Assembly (NCBI GenBank): GCA_963920765.1
Contig: OY987245.1
Span: forward strand, 15,640,727-15,704,726
Direction of reading: 5' to 3'
Source: Ulota crispa
Taxonomy: Eukaryota > Streptophyta > Bryopsida > Orthotrichales > Orthotrichaceae
DNA length: 64,000 nt
The notes under the pieces: generated by a model
What the model was told of the DNA's origin: nothing
Databases searched by the model: none
What the model saw: the letters and a program-made list of their open reading frames with translations, nothing else
Shown here: positions 24,139-34,196 of the stretch, piece by piece
Numbering within the stretch: the stretch's first letter is position 1
Layout: each line of letters opens with the position of its first letter
Position numbers and translations under genes: made by a program

Positions 24139-24161
24139 TAACCTAAACGCAATGTTCTGTG

Positions 24162-24394
24162 TACACTGAATATTGCGTTTAGATTGCCCCACACTAATTC
24201 TCATATCTTACACTTCTATAGTTGTAAAATTGATTTTTATCACTAATTAATACATAAAAACCAATTCTAAAGGGTCTTGCAACCACTATAAAGCTGCTGC
24301 ACAATTTTTTAGCAAGGTTCAAGTTGTAAACCATGTGAAATTCAAGCATGGTTAACCATTAGTGTGGGGCAACCTAAATGCAATATTCAGTATA
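24162..24394. mobile_element. MITE family C, copy 6 (short)
   Basis: TACACTGAATATTGCGTTTA at the left and CCTAAATGCAATATTCAGTA at the right; about 233 bp, so internally shorter than the usual 300 bp. Both ends are shared base for base with adjoining family C copies. Confidence 0.85.
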
Positions 24395-24698
24395 CACCAA
24401 ATAGTGCATTTAGGTTGCCTTAACAATTAGGTTGCCTTATCTTGGAAAGTTACCAAAAGGCCCACCACTTACCTACTTGGAAGTGGATACAACTCTTTAC
24501 ATATTTAGATTTCACTTGATTTACAACTTGAATATTGCTAATTTGTCTTTCTATAGTTTTGTAATACTTGTCAAGTTTTTAAAAAATGATCTATTACAAT
24601 AATTATTGCTGAAAATTACTGTTACAACAATAAGTATTTAAATAATGTGGAATGTCGAGAAATTAGTGTGGGGCAACTTAAATGCACTATTTGGTATA
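24393..24698. mobile_element. MITE family C, copy 7 (opposite orientation)
   Basis: TACACCAAATAGTGCATTTA at the left, and AGTGTGGGGCAACTTAAATG then TTTGGTATA at the right. The internal order is reversed relative to copy 3 (GTTACC...CACCACTT comes first). Confidence 0.85.
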
Positions 24699-24699
24699 A

Positions 24700-25453
24700 T
24701 GAAATCGGCATTTTGGGCTTTGGAATTGTCATCACGTACGACAAGCGCGCACTTTCATCCGACGAGGATAGGAGTGTCAGTGCCTGGGAAGTGCGTGCAT
24801 CCAGCAGCCAAGTGGATGTCACACCTTCATCCTCGCCCCACTTGTGTGCTGGAAATAGTGCGTCCCACTCAAAAGCTCCACAAGGCGGGATGCATCGATG
24901 TTGTCAACGCTGCACTGCATGTTGATTGTTGGCAAGAGAATCACATGCAAAACATCATTCCTCGTCGCTGACTGTTTACGGGATAAAATTCTTCCTTGGA
25001 TTCGGATCCGATTCAGACAAACCCTGCTAGACAAGTGCACCCCATTGATTCCATTCTACAAACTTCCTGGTCCTCCAAATTCACTACTGTAGGGCGTTCG
25101 ATTTGAAAATTTGGAAAAAAACACCAATTTTGAGACTTTTAAAATTCTCACTTTTTAAAGTTTTTTTTGAGTGATTTAGTGAAATTTATGATGATTTCTT
25201 CAAAACTTACACAAGTGATATTACATAAGTGATAGTAATACCTTGAAGGAGTTATCAAAAAATTCACTTTAAATCACCAAAAACATGCTCACAAATGCAA
25301 AATTGAGTATCCAAGAATCCATTTTGGGAAAGGTTTTTTCCCAAACTAACAAATATCATGTTGTAGGCTTGCATCGGTTACTCACTCTGATGGTTGCTGG
25401 TTGGCGCGCATTGCCTTGGAAGGATGGAGCCTTTGGCCCGTCATATTCTTCAG
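24700..25453. other. GC-richer island with short frames
   Basis: At 24715-25040 the composition is clearly richer in GC, and overlapping frames (92 and 108 codons plus, 66 and 73 minus) occur, none recognised. It is bounded by family C elements at 24698 and 25454. It could be an exon remnant or a gene fragment between MITEs. Confidence 0.35.
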
Positions 25454-25754
25454 TACAGTGAATATTGCATTTAGGTTGCCTTTACAATTAGGCTGCCTTA
25501 CCCCAAATACCTCATGCCCCATCACTTGGGCACTTGCAAGTGCATGCAATTTTCTAAAAATTTGGATTTCACATGGTTTACAGCTTAGAAGCTGCTAGTT
25601 TGTTGTTGTGGAGCTTTGTTATTGTTACTAGACATTTTAAAAATTGATTATTGTAGTAATTATTGATGAAGTTTTTATAACAGTTGGTAATATTTAAATA
25701 GTGGAGAATGTCAAGAAATTAGTGTGGGGCAACCTAAATGCAATATTTAGTGTA
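25454..25754. mobile_element. MITE family C, copy 8
   Basis: TACAGTGAATATTGCATTTA at the left, and AGTGTGGGGCAACCTAAATG with ATATTTAGTGTA at the right; about 301 bp, intact. Confidence 0.9.
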
Positions 25755-25797
25755 GTTCAAGGCTGGGCCACATAGGCCAAAACCAGCGTTTCAAAAC

Positions 25798-26092
25798 TAC
25801 ACTAAATATTGCGTTTAGGTTGCTCCACACTAACTTCTTAACATTCCACACTATATAAATATTTACTGTTGCTACAGTAATATTCAGGACAAATTATTGC
25901 AACAAATAATTTTTTAAAGGGCATGCCACCAACAATGAAGCTTCAAAAAAACAAACGAGTGGCTCATAAATCATAAATCATGTGAAAATTAATCTAAGTA
26001 TTTAGATAGTTGCATGCTCCTTTGAGTGGTCAAGTGATGAGTCATGAGGTAATGTACTAGGGTAAGGCAACCTAAATGCAATATTCAATGTA
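25798..26092. mobile_element. MITE family C, copy 9
   Basis: TACACTAAATATTGCGTTTA at the left and GGCAACCTAAATGCAATATT ending CAATGTA at the right; about 295 bp, in the orientation of copy 3. Confidence 0.9.
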
Positions 26093-26373
26093 CGTTTTGT
26101 GAAAAACAAGTGGCAGTGTAGTAACACTTTCTGTTAAAGAAAATTCTTTGGCTTTTTAGAGCCCACTTTCTTGGCCTATTCAAAACTGCCAATTTTGAGA
26201 ATTCACAAATTGCATCTCAAACCTCTTGCCCTAGAATGGTGGAGAGGTTATCTTTAGGTGAACAATAGATGAAACTTTGAAAAAGTGATTGTCTCCCAAT
26301 TTTCTAAAAATACAAGTTACTTTTTTATCTCTTTCAAACTGCCCGTTTTGGGCCTATATGACCCCAACATTAG

Positions 26374-27620
26374 TATGGCTCAGTTTACACTATAGTCGGG
26401 TCCATTAATCTTATGAAGTGCCTATATGAGGCATTTGGTTCTTTTGATGAAACATGAATTATAATTGGTGTATTCTTTTCAGAAAATTTACCATTGCATC
26501 CTTACGCAATCCCAATCAAGCTCAGCAAATATCAATTTCAAAAAAGAAAAATTTCATTTGTGGTGAAATTTTCAAGTGAAATTTCATAGTTTTACAAGGT
26601 ATTAAATTAATAATAATTGGTGAAGAATTTTTTAAATTTGATTAAGGAGATATGTAGAGAACATCCATACATGCATCTTCTCTTTAACAAGCATATCCAA
26701 AAAAAGTTTCACAATTCTTTCTATAGAGATTTTGATGCCGGAGGGACAATGCCCAAGTTTTGTAAAAATTGATATTTCTTTGTTATAATTAAATTTTCTA
26801 TTTTCACCTCACATGGTATCTAATTTTGTACATTTGAGCATGATGGTACAATTACTTTGCCAAAATCTAATTAACTCATATAAGAAAATTTATTGTACAA
26901 AGTTTAGCATTGTCCTTTTGACATTGAAATCCTTGTAGGAAGAATTGTGAAACTTTTTGGATATGCTTGTTAAAGAGAAGATGCATGTAGTGTGGATGTT
27001 CTCTACATATTTCCTTAATCAAATTTAAAAAATTCTTCACCAATTATTATTAATTGAATACCATGTAAAACTATGAAATTTCACTTGAAAAATTCACCAC
27101 AAATGAAAGTTTTCTTTTTTGAAATTGACAGCTGGTGAGCTTGATTGGGATTGCGTAAGGATGCAATGATAATTTTTCTGAAAAGAATACACCAATTATA
27201 ATCCACAAGTCCTCCTTCCCGTTGTACCAACGGACCTCCACACAAATTGTCCTTCTTTCCCTACCTTGGTCTCTCCTTTTTTTGTTTTTGAATTTCAAAA
27301 TTTGAGAAACATAGAGACACCCAATACTATAGAAAACCTCAAATTCATAATGCACCGGCCATGCCCGTGCCCTTAATGTCCATGCCCCCTATCTCCATGC
27401 CTCTCATCCCCATAATTTGGTTACAAAACCCCATGCACTCACATTCCCATAATTTGGTTATGGATTTATTATCCTTAGTTACAAAGTTGTCAAGGACTAC
27501 CACCAGGGACACTTTTGTGGTGTATTCTATTATTTATATAGATGTTTCATCAAAAGAACCGGATGCCTCAAATAGGCAAGTTGTAAGATTAATGGACCTG
27601 ACTATACAATTGTAGCCAAG
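26374..27620. mobile_element. Large foldback element J, about 1.25 kb
   Basis: The inner arms of about 330 bp (26456-26790 and 26880-27201) are inverted copies; for example TTGTGAAACTTTTTGGATAT near 26944 is the complement of the segment near 26695. The outer arms match too: CTATAGTCGGGTCCATTAAT near 26391 against the complement of TTAATGGACCTGACTATA near 27590. About 340 bp of extra sequence sits between the inner and outer right arms, probably an insertion. Confidence 0.8.
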
Positions 27621-27867
27621 GTGACTAGTCCAATCATTGCCCTCCACCTTGATGAATGGGTCTCGGGACTATCCATTGCACATCCATGTTTTTGGGATGA
27701 GGTGGAAAAGGTCCGCAATTTCACAGATAAAGGTAAAAGTGATAATTTGTTGGAGTTGTTCAGTTACATCCTCCTCACTAATTGGAACCTTGAAATCTAA
27801 ATGTGAAGACAGATTCTCCAAATTCAATCTCTTGCTGACAAATATCTAAACTCTTACGTGTTCTAGC

Positions 27868-28095
27868 TACACCAAATAGTGCATTTAGGTTGCCCCAGAC
27901 TATATGTTGATCATGCTTGGATTTCACATAGTATACAACATGAACGTTGTTAATTTATTTTTTGGTAGCTTTGTAGTCATTGCATGGCCCTTTAAAAAAA
28001 ATTGCAGTAATTAGTGATGGAAACCATTTTTATAGGAGTAGAAGAGTAAGACATGAGAATTAGTGTGGGGCAACCTAAATGCACTATTTGGTGTA
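27868..28095. mobile_element. MITE family C, copy 10 (short)
   Basis: TACACCAAATAGTGCATTTA at the left, and AGTGTGGGGCAACCTAAATG with TTTGGTGTA at the right; about 228 bp, internally deleted. Confidence 0.85.
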
Positions 28096-30029
28096 GAGAA
28101 AAAGTTGATATTGAGGTTGAGATTTGTTGAGATTCTCCTCCCTTGCCTTGCAAAACGGCATGCCATCTAACCTTGTCCGGTGACTGGACAAGTGTGAAGC
28201 ACACAAAAACTTTTGGACAGAAATTTGCCTAGACAATTTCCTTCAACTTTTCCTTACATGCTTGTATGATATGCGTGTTGCTCCAAAGTAACCGCACCCA
28301 TACCTGAGTGTTTAAGGGCGTTTAAGGGTTTAGGGTACTTCAGAGTCTTGGAAAATTCATGAATTTTTTTGTAGGGTTAGCCTTTCAACAAGCTATCATG
28401 GAACGTAATTTTTGTGGAAATAAGTAATGTGGATTATTTTATATTAAAGGGCTAAGTTGCAGTTCATAGGTCCCTATTAGTAGCTCTAGACTACCCTTGA
28501 AGCTGCTTTGATGTGTTCCTATACATGTGCTTGATGGTCCCAATCCCAATCATCTCACAGCAACTTAGCAATTGACATGTGGCAATATTTTCTTGTGCAA
28601 GGGACATTCATTGCTCCACTTTAGATTCACGATAGGGGGCTTCAAACTTAAACTTTTTCAAGTGACTCACGTTGCGATTCACCTCTGTGAATTCACTAGT
28701 GAATTGTGACGTGACTCACCTATGGACTTCACTCCTAATGTGATTCACGTGAGGAGTGAACTTCAAAAACTCACTTTTGTGGCTTTGCGGGGCTCATTCA
28801 CCTGCTTCCTCAAACCCCAAAACTTCTTTTGCAGAAATTTCTGCAAACTCACGTGTGTCTCAGACTTTGTGCGTGCGAGGGAGCGAATACAACTCACTAG
28901 TGAACGGAGATCTTGTGAGGTGAGAAGTTTGAAGGCCAGATTTTATGTTTGAAGCCCTCTAATGAGTGGTGAACACCTCAAAAGTAGGGCTCCACTTTAG
29001 GGACTGCTCATGTATGGGTGCTGTTACCTTTACCAGCGAAAACACACAAATAAACCCTGGTGTTGAAGACTTGAAGGGCCGGAGGTCGATCCTATCGATG
29101 TTCGCCGTTCGAGGCATGCCGCTTTACGGCGAGCGATATGGTATTCTGATCGAATGAGAAATGGACTCATGGCCAACTGGCCACTTCCTCCTTATCAAGA
29201 TGGGATTGGATTGGGAAACCATAATTATACTTCTTGTCGAGAAGCTGTTGTCCTGGTTCCAGGGCTGTGATAGGTCGAAACTCCAAGGCCCGTCCAAGCT
29301 TCGATTGGATTGTCTCCCACTTGGACTTCCTTTTTCAACGGTAAGCTCACAAATTCTTTTCACACCTGTTTGGGGAATTCAATTCAGGTGAGTATATGGC
29401 GCTGTTCACACTGCTATCCTGTAAGATTTTGTAAAACCCCTCATTTCATACCTTCAACAGTTTGACCGCAACTTGTTTTCATTTGTCCAAATGCTAAGAC
29501 CATCTCCACCGCACCCGCTAGCCTGCGTCCGGAGCTCCGGTCAAGTGGGGCGTGGGAGACACTCCCACTTGGTGACAGCAACTCCAAGCCAACGGCGAGT
29601 TGATGGCCAAGGCACTACAGCCTGAGCATTTTCCTTTTCTATGGCAAGGCATGAGGGAAAATGTTGGGGTTGCAGTGCCAATAAGAAGGTGCCACATATT
29701 ACAATACTTTTGATGGACTATTATCAAGTGCGCTTTTGCCAAGTGTCAAGTTCCCATTTGCAAGAGTAGTGCTGCTACAAAAATGAGAATTGAGTTTTGA
29801 TTTTGAAAAGGGCAACGATGTCGGGGGTCTGGCCAGGGTGGGCTATGAGAGCTCCCTCGCTACCCCAATGTGCCCTCCCACCCCATTGTCTACCGGGTTG
29901 CAGAGCCCGGCCTAGTGGCTGGGGTGGATATGCTCCAAGTAGCACTTGGACGGGATCATTGCAGGCATGTCTTTTGTTAAGGTGTGAGATTATGAGATGC
30001 ATGAGTTTCTTAACCTTAAACATTAGGGG
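28096..30029. other. Intergenic DNA with GC-richer segments
   Basis: The sequence at 28700-29400 and 29500-29960 is richer in GC than the background. Overlapping frames of 60-83 codons occur on both strands (for example 29161-29391 plus), and there is a donor-like AACG|GTAAGC near 29340, but no domain is recognised. These could be gene fragments or an unrecognised gene. Confidence 0.35.
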
Positions 30030-30359
30030 TAAGGTAAAAGGCTCATAAACCAACCATGTAAGGGCTGAAATTGAATTTTGGGGAGGTGATTCTTCTTGAA
30101 ATATTTTTCCATAAAATTTCCATGGAAGACAAGAGGGGTTGGCATCTAACCCAAGTTGTTTCATATTTTTTGGAGCTTTATGGAATTAGTTATGAAAATT
30201 TGAAATTGAAGTGGCATAGGGCTCTAAAACCGCCCACCTCCTTAAATGTACACTACTTGTACATTGTTGAAGTCTATGAAACATAACATGTACAATTGGA
30301 ATAGATTTGAGTAGGTGGGCGGTTTTTGAGCCTAGATAGTTTATGAGCCTCCTACATTA
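30030..30359. mobile_element. MITE family A, copy 3
   Basis: TAAGGTAAAAGGCTCATAAA at the left and TATGAGCCTCCTACATTAG at the right. The interior CTAACCCAAGTTGTTTCATA is as in the other copies. It directly abuts the family D element that carries the mitochondrial insertion. Confidence 0.85.
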
Positions 30360-30759
30360 GTCACACATTTTCTAAAATTCAAACTTTTGCAAAGATTGAG
30401 AATTAGTTGAGTGAAAATAGGAGCCAGGGGGAGCACTTTTCCATGAAGAAGATGTGACACCCACAATGGGTGGTGAAGAATGGAGAAATGGAGAATGGTG
30501 AAAGTAGGAAGAGCAGTTGCTATCCCATTTGTCAAATAATAATATCAAAGCCCCAAAGAAAAGAAGAGCACCCCAGAAAACTACGAGCAAAAAAAATATA
30601 TAGATTTTGTTGCGCCTTTTCTGCACTAGGCGCAACAAAACGTAGAGTCAATCAGGTATGCTTTGCGCCTGGAAAATGGAAAGTAAAAAACAATCTATAT
30701 TTTTGTTTTCAAACTAAACTTTGCGTCTTTTCATCTTCTTGGCCTATTTGTGTTATTGA

Positions 30760-31306
30760 AGACAGAGCAAAGCAAGCTTTAATCAAAATGGCCTTAGAAA
30801 CTGAATGGGAAGCCCGCTTCAAACCCAATTCTTATGGATTCAGACCCGGACGAAGCTGCCAAAATGCCATCAAAGCCATATTCAACGCTATTCAAGCCAA
30901 GCCCAAGTATGTTTTGAACGCGGACATTTCCAAATGTTTCGATCGCATCGACCACCAAGCCCTATTGGACAAACTGAAAACTTTGCCTAATTTAGCCAAA
31001 CAGGTCAAAGCCTGGCTTAAAGTCAACCTCATGACCGGATTAAGAAATAATGCTCAGTACATGGAAAAGGGCACCTATTGCGTGATGTTCCCACTGCTAG
31101 TCAACATTGCTCTCCATGGGATGGAGACAGCTTTAACAGAGTGGTCACTGAGAGCATATCCCAAAGAACCAACTTTGATACTGATTAGATATGCCAACGA
31201 CTTCATTGTACTTCACCAATCCAAAGAGATCATAGAACAGGCTCAGGTCTTCCTAAGGGAATGGTTAAAGTGCATGGGACTAGAATTGCACTCAGAGAAA
31301 ATCTAG
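30760..31306 (+). pseudogene. Decayed group II intron reverse transcriptase/maturase
   Basis: The frame continues in from MITE-derived sequence, but the reverse transcriptase similarity starts near EDRAKQALIKMALETEWEA and continues through NSYGFRPGRSCQNAI and LNADISKCFDRIDH, the hallmark blocks of organellar group II intron-encoded proteins. Two defects are visible. The conserved GTPQGG...SPLL block is collapsed to GTYCVMFPLL, and the catalytic YADD is YAND (RYANDFIVLH). The frame stops after MGLELHSEKI, before the maturase (X) and endonuclease domains. It is therefore a non-functional fragment. Whether it decayed in the mitochondrion or after transfer cannot be told. Confidence 0.85.
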
Positions 31307-31314
31307 GTAGTCAA

Positions 31315-31398
31315 CACTGGATCCGGGATTCGAACCCTCGGTATTCTCAATACTTCGGTTTTCAAGACCGATTCTTTCAACCGCTCAGACATCCATCC
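31315..31398 (-). tRNA. trnS: Mitochondrial-type tRNA-Ser(UGA) in the NUMT
   Basis: On the minus strand the sequence begins GGATGGATGTCTGAGCGGTT, has an anticodon loop CTTGAAA (anticodon TGA), a long variable arm as in serine tRNAs, and a T arm GGGTTCGAATCCC. The 3' half of the acceptor stem (TCCAGTG) pairs poorly with GGATGGA, so the 3' end is altered and the copy is probably not functional in the nucleus. Confidence 0.85.
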
Positions 31399-31510
31399 TT
31401 ATCTTAATAAGATCATCGGCTCAAAAGAACCAATAATCAACCTAATATTAATTTGCTATGTAAATGGAGATTGAAAAAAAAAAGCGAGAAGAAATAAATA
31501 AAAAATTTAG

Positions 31511-31580
31511 GCGGATATAGATTAAAGGTAAATTATCTGCCTTCCAAGCAAGAGATATGGGTTTGATTCTTGTTATCCGC
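31511..31580 (+). tRNA. trnG: Mitochondrial-type tRNA-Gly(UCC) in the NUMT
   Basis: 70 bases with a perfect 7-bp acceptor stem (GCGGATA / TATCCGC), an anticodon loop CTTCCAA giving TCC, and a T loop TTTGATT. The T stem is AT/GT-rich, as in many organelle tRNAs. It ends 29 bases before the rps4 start. Confidence 0.8.
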
Positions 31581-31609
31581 AATGGCTAAAAAAACAAATG
31601 AAACTTCAT

Positions 31610-32197
31610 ATGCCTGCATCAAGATTTAAAACTTGTCGTCAAATTTCGGAAAATGTTTGGCCGACCAAAAAACTTACTCAAAAACAAAAAGCCATTATTT
31701 TGAAGCTTCAAAAAAAAACAAATAAAAAACAATCTGACTTTTCCAAAGAATTACAAACTATACAAAAGTTGTCCCTTTTTTATGGAAAATTACCCACTAA
31801 AAAGATGCGAAGGTCTAAAACGCAGACTTATCTAGATAAAAAAAACAGTTTGTTATTTGATATAGAATGAAGATTAGATGTTATTCTGGTTCGTCTTAAT
31901 TTCTATTTAACCATTTGTCAAGCAAGGCAGCTAATAAGTCATAAAAAAATTTGTGTCAATTATAAAATGGTCAATATTCCTGGTTTTCAATTATCCAAGG
32001 GTGATCTTATATCTATCCAAGATAATTTTCTATATTTCATTAGATAAAAAATAAGACAAAATTTTCAGAGTAATCGAATATGGAGAATAAAACCTACTCA
32101 TTTGGAGGTTAATTATAAAACATTAAAAGCCGTGGTATTATATGAACCTCAACAAATACAATTCCCTTATAGCATAGATCTAGACCTTCTTGATTAA
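31610..32197 (+). pseudogene. rps4: Mitochondrial ribosomal protein S4, two in-frame stops
   Basis: 196 codons in one unbroken reading register. It begins MPASRFKTCRQISENVW and ends YSIDLDLLD, strongly like bryophyte-type mitochondrial rps4 (recognised from memory). The S4 RNA-binding domain lies in the second half (RLDVILVRLNFYLTICQARQ). TGA at 31868-31870 stands where the family has Arg before LDVILVRL, and TAA at 32045-32047 follows YFIR. There are no frameshifts. Both stops could be read as CGA and CAA if the donor mitochondrion uses U-to-C RNA editing; otherwise they are decay after transfer. In the nucleus it should be inactive. Confidence 0.85.
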
Positions 32198-32930
32198 AGC
32201 AGGAATGTATGTAAATTATTTATTGGCAGAGCGATAACAGAGTTAATCTCTCGTAGATGGTGAAAATATTCCGAGAATCTTTTGATTTTTTTGAACCATT
32301 TTTGGCTCTTTGCTATAGACATAAAGACAATACTACAATTGCGCAAAAAAAGAAAGTAAAGCTCGTATGCCCGGGCAGACGGAGCATTTGTTTTATGCTC
32401 TATGAGCTTTTTTCTTGGCCTCGTATTATCTTTCTGTGTCTTCGAGGCTAAAGACGGAAAAATAAGCGGGGAATTAAGTCCGCTTTGTAGTGAGGAGTGA
32501 AAAATACTTTTTTTTGCTGCGCCCTGGCTAGTTTTGTAACAGTTATAAGCGAGCTTAGTCTCATATCATATCGAATTGGCGAAGACTATGGCATAGTGGG
32601 CGTCGCAGCTCCATTTCGGCGAAGCGCTTATTTGTTGCTCGATGGCGTCGTCACGGTTGCTTTGCTCTGCTTGGCCGGATCCAAATCGACCATAAAGCAT
32701 CTAGGGTGGGGTGGGGGAGGGCAGCGCGAACAAAAGCTATTGGGCTTCTGCGCGTCCTCTTCCCGCATCGGCAAGGAAAAAAGAAAGGTAGCCAAGACGG
32801 AATGAATAAATGGTTAAAGCTTCATGCATAGCAGCAGGCAAAATTAGGCCAAAGATCAAAAAAAATCTATCTAGATTTTTGTTTTTTGTTGCGCTCCGCG
32901 GCCTGGCCCCTGGCCATGGCCCAATTTTGG
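32198..32930. other. Mitochondrial spacer within the NUMT
   Basis: Non-coding mitochondrial-type sequence between rps4 and tatC. A 102-codon frame at 32497-32805 is spacer-like, with GC-rich stretches (GGGTGGGGTGGGGGAGGGCA) unlike the nuclear background. No tRNA or known protein was recognised in it. Confidence 0.5.
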
Positions 32931-33662
32931 TTAAAGGACTCGTTGCTTCTTATAAACTTGTATAATCAATGCGTAAAAAATGGTCAACTCTATTATACAA
33001 TAAATAAGTAAACAAGCGACAATTTGACACCAGATATCTGGAGGTGTTAAAAAAGCTGCTGTAAAAATTGAAAGAACCATAAAAAAACGACGATTTTTAC
33101 AGCAGCTTTTCACAAAAATTCCTTTTGATTCTAGCAAAAAAATCACAAGTACCTGTACTTGAGAGCATATTGATGAAATAAACAAAATACGAACAGTTAA
33201 TAAAATATAGTCAAAAATCTTAGGTTGTAACTTTATTATAAGCAAATTAGTTGATGTTTTATTTAATTCATATAAAAAGTGCCAAACACTGGGAACTATT
33301 CCAACAAAAGTGGCAAAAAAAAACAAGAAGAAGTAAAAACCACTTAAGTAAAAGAATTTGTTGTATTTTTTTCTTTGTTCTTTATAACAACTAGGAATCA
33401 AAAAACACCAGATTTGATAACTTAGAAAAGAAAAGAAAAAATAAAAGCATGATATTAAAGAAATAGTAACATACGTGCTTAAGGCCTCCGTTAATTGTGT
33501 ACAAATAAAACCCGAATAGGAGAGAAGGAAGGATTTCGCTGACAAAAAAAACAAATCTTCTGAAAACCAATAACACGTAAACCATGTTAAACTGAAGCAA
33601 ATAAATATCCAAAAAAAACGAATTCTAGCTTCTTTCAGAATAGTTTTAAATAAAAAATTCGT
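32931..33662 (-). pseudogene. tatC: Mitochondrial TatC/MttB-like translocase, frame intact, ACG start
   Basis: A twin-arginine translocase subunit (also called mttB/orfX in plant mitochondria), an inner-membrane protein with several hydrophobic helices. The frame is open for 243 codons to a stop at 32931-32933. The N-terminus [20 protein letters not shown] starts at ACG (33660-33662), not ATG; upstream in frame there is a TGA and no ATG. Conserved features include [20 protein letters not shown], the helix around [14 protein letters not shown], and ITTPPD-like [15 protein letters not shown] near the C-terminus. The length matches bryophyte-type tatC (from memory). An ACG start is typical of organelle genes that are C-to-U edited to AUG. 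As a nuclear insert it is unlikely to be expressed. Confidence 0.85.
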
Positions 33663-34196
33663 GATATTTCATTGTGTGTTAAACCTAATAAGGGCGAAAA
33701 AAACGTTGGGTTGGCTTTTACTGCGCCCGGCAAAGTGCGCAATCAATCGTAAGGCCCTACCAAGATTTTATTTTCATCTCATTAGTAGTTAAGGGTTCGC
33801 CTCTAGAATTTTACTACATTTAAGGGTACTCATTCATCATAATGCAATTACTATGTACTAAAGCCGTATTACAGCTGAGCACTTTTTTTCTATTTCATTA
33901 AGTAAAAGGCATGGCATAGAGCGCATATAGCCACGGGAATCTATGGCGAAATCATACAGAAAAGCAAAGAATTATAAACAAAGAAGCAACAATAAATCAG
34001 AACTAGTGAGGTGAAAAAAAGACGACATGCAATAAAAAATTTGCACCCTAAACTTCTCCAGTCCATCTCTACCCGCATATAAGAAAAAAACTTCTCCAAA
34101 GATGGAAAACGGAGCTTTGTCAAATTTTGTTGGCATGCCATGACAACATTCTACAAAGATTGGGAATGAGTTCAAGAAGGTGTGACTACCCCTATT

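Larger units (their letters stand above)
23095..24163. mobile_element. MITE family C, copy 5, split by two nested elements
   Basis: The left part (TACATTAAATAGTGCATTTA to about 23335) and the extreme right (ACCTAAACGCAATGTTCTGT, ending GTGTA at 24163) belong to family C. Element F1 (23338-23753) interrupts the body, and element O (23787-24138) sits inside the right terminal repeat, splitting GTGTGGGG from ACCTAAACG. Confidence 0.8.
30590..33960. other. Nuclear insertion of mitochondrial DNA (NUMT)
   Basis: A contiguous block of plant mitochondrial content: a group II intron reverse transcriptase fragment, trnS(UGA), trnG(UCC), rps4 and tatC, with typical mitochondrial spacers (32200-32930 and 33665-33950, including GC-rich stretches). 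Nuclear MITE sequence flanks it on both sides, so it is not a mitochondrial contig. Left boundary between about 30515 and 30600, right between about 33960 and 34090. I infer a single transfer of about 3.4 kb. Confidence 0.8.
30355..34196. mobile_element. MITE family D, copy 3, split by mitochondrial DNA
   Basis: The left piece (about 30355-30515) aligns with family D: TAGTCACA, GATTGAGAATTAGTTGAGTG, ATAGGAGCCAGGGGGAGC, GTGACACCCACAATGGGT. The right piece (about 34090-34196) carries the other end, with GTGTGACTACCCCTATTG as terminal repeat. The mitochondrial block lies between them, so the NUMT inserted into, or was captured by, an existing MITE. The exact junctions could not be fixed. Confidence 0.65.

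Noticed and set aside
30372-30638. 88-codon minus-strand hydrophobic frame
   Set aside because: It spans the MITE-mitochondrial junction and is antisense to it; no family resemblance.
32497-32805. 102-codon frame within the NUMT between rps4 and tatC
   Set aside because: Spacer-like, GC-skewed sequence with no similarity that I recognise to a mitochondrial protein.
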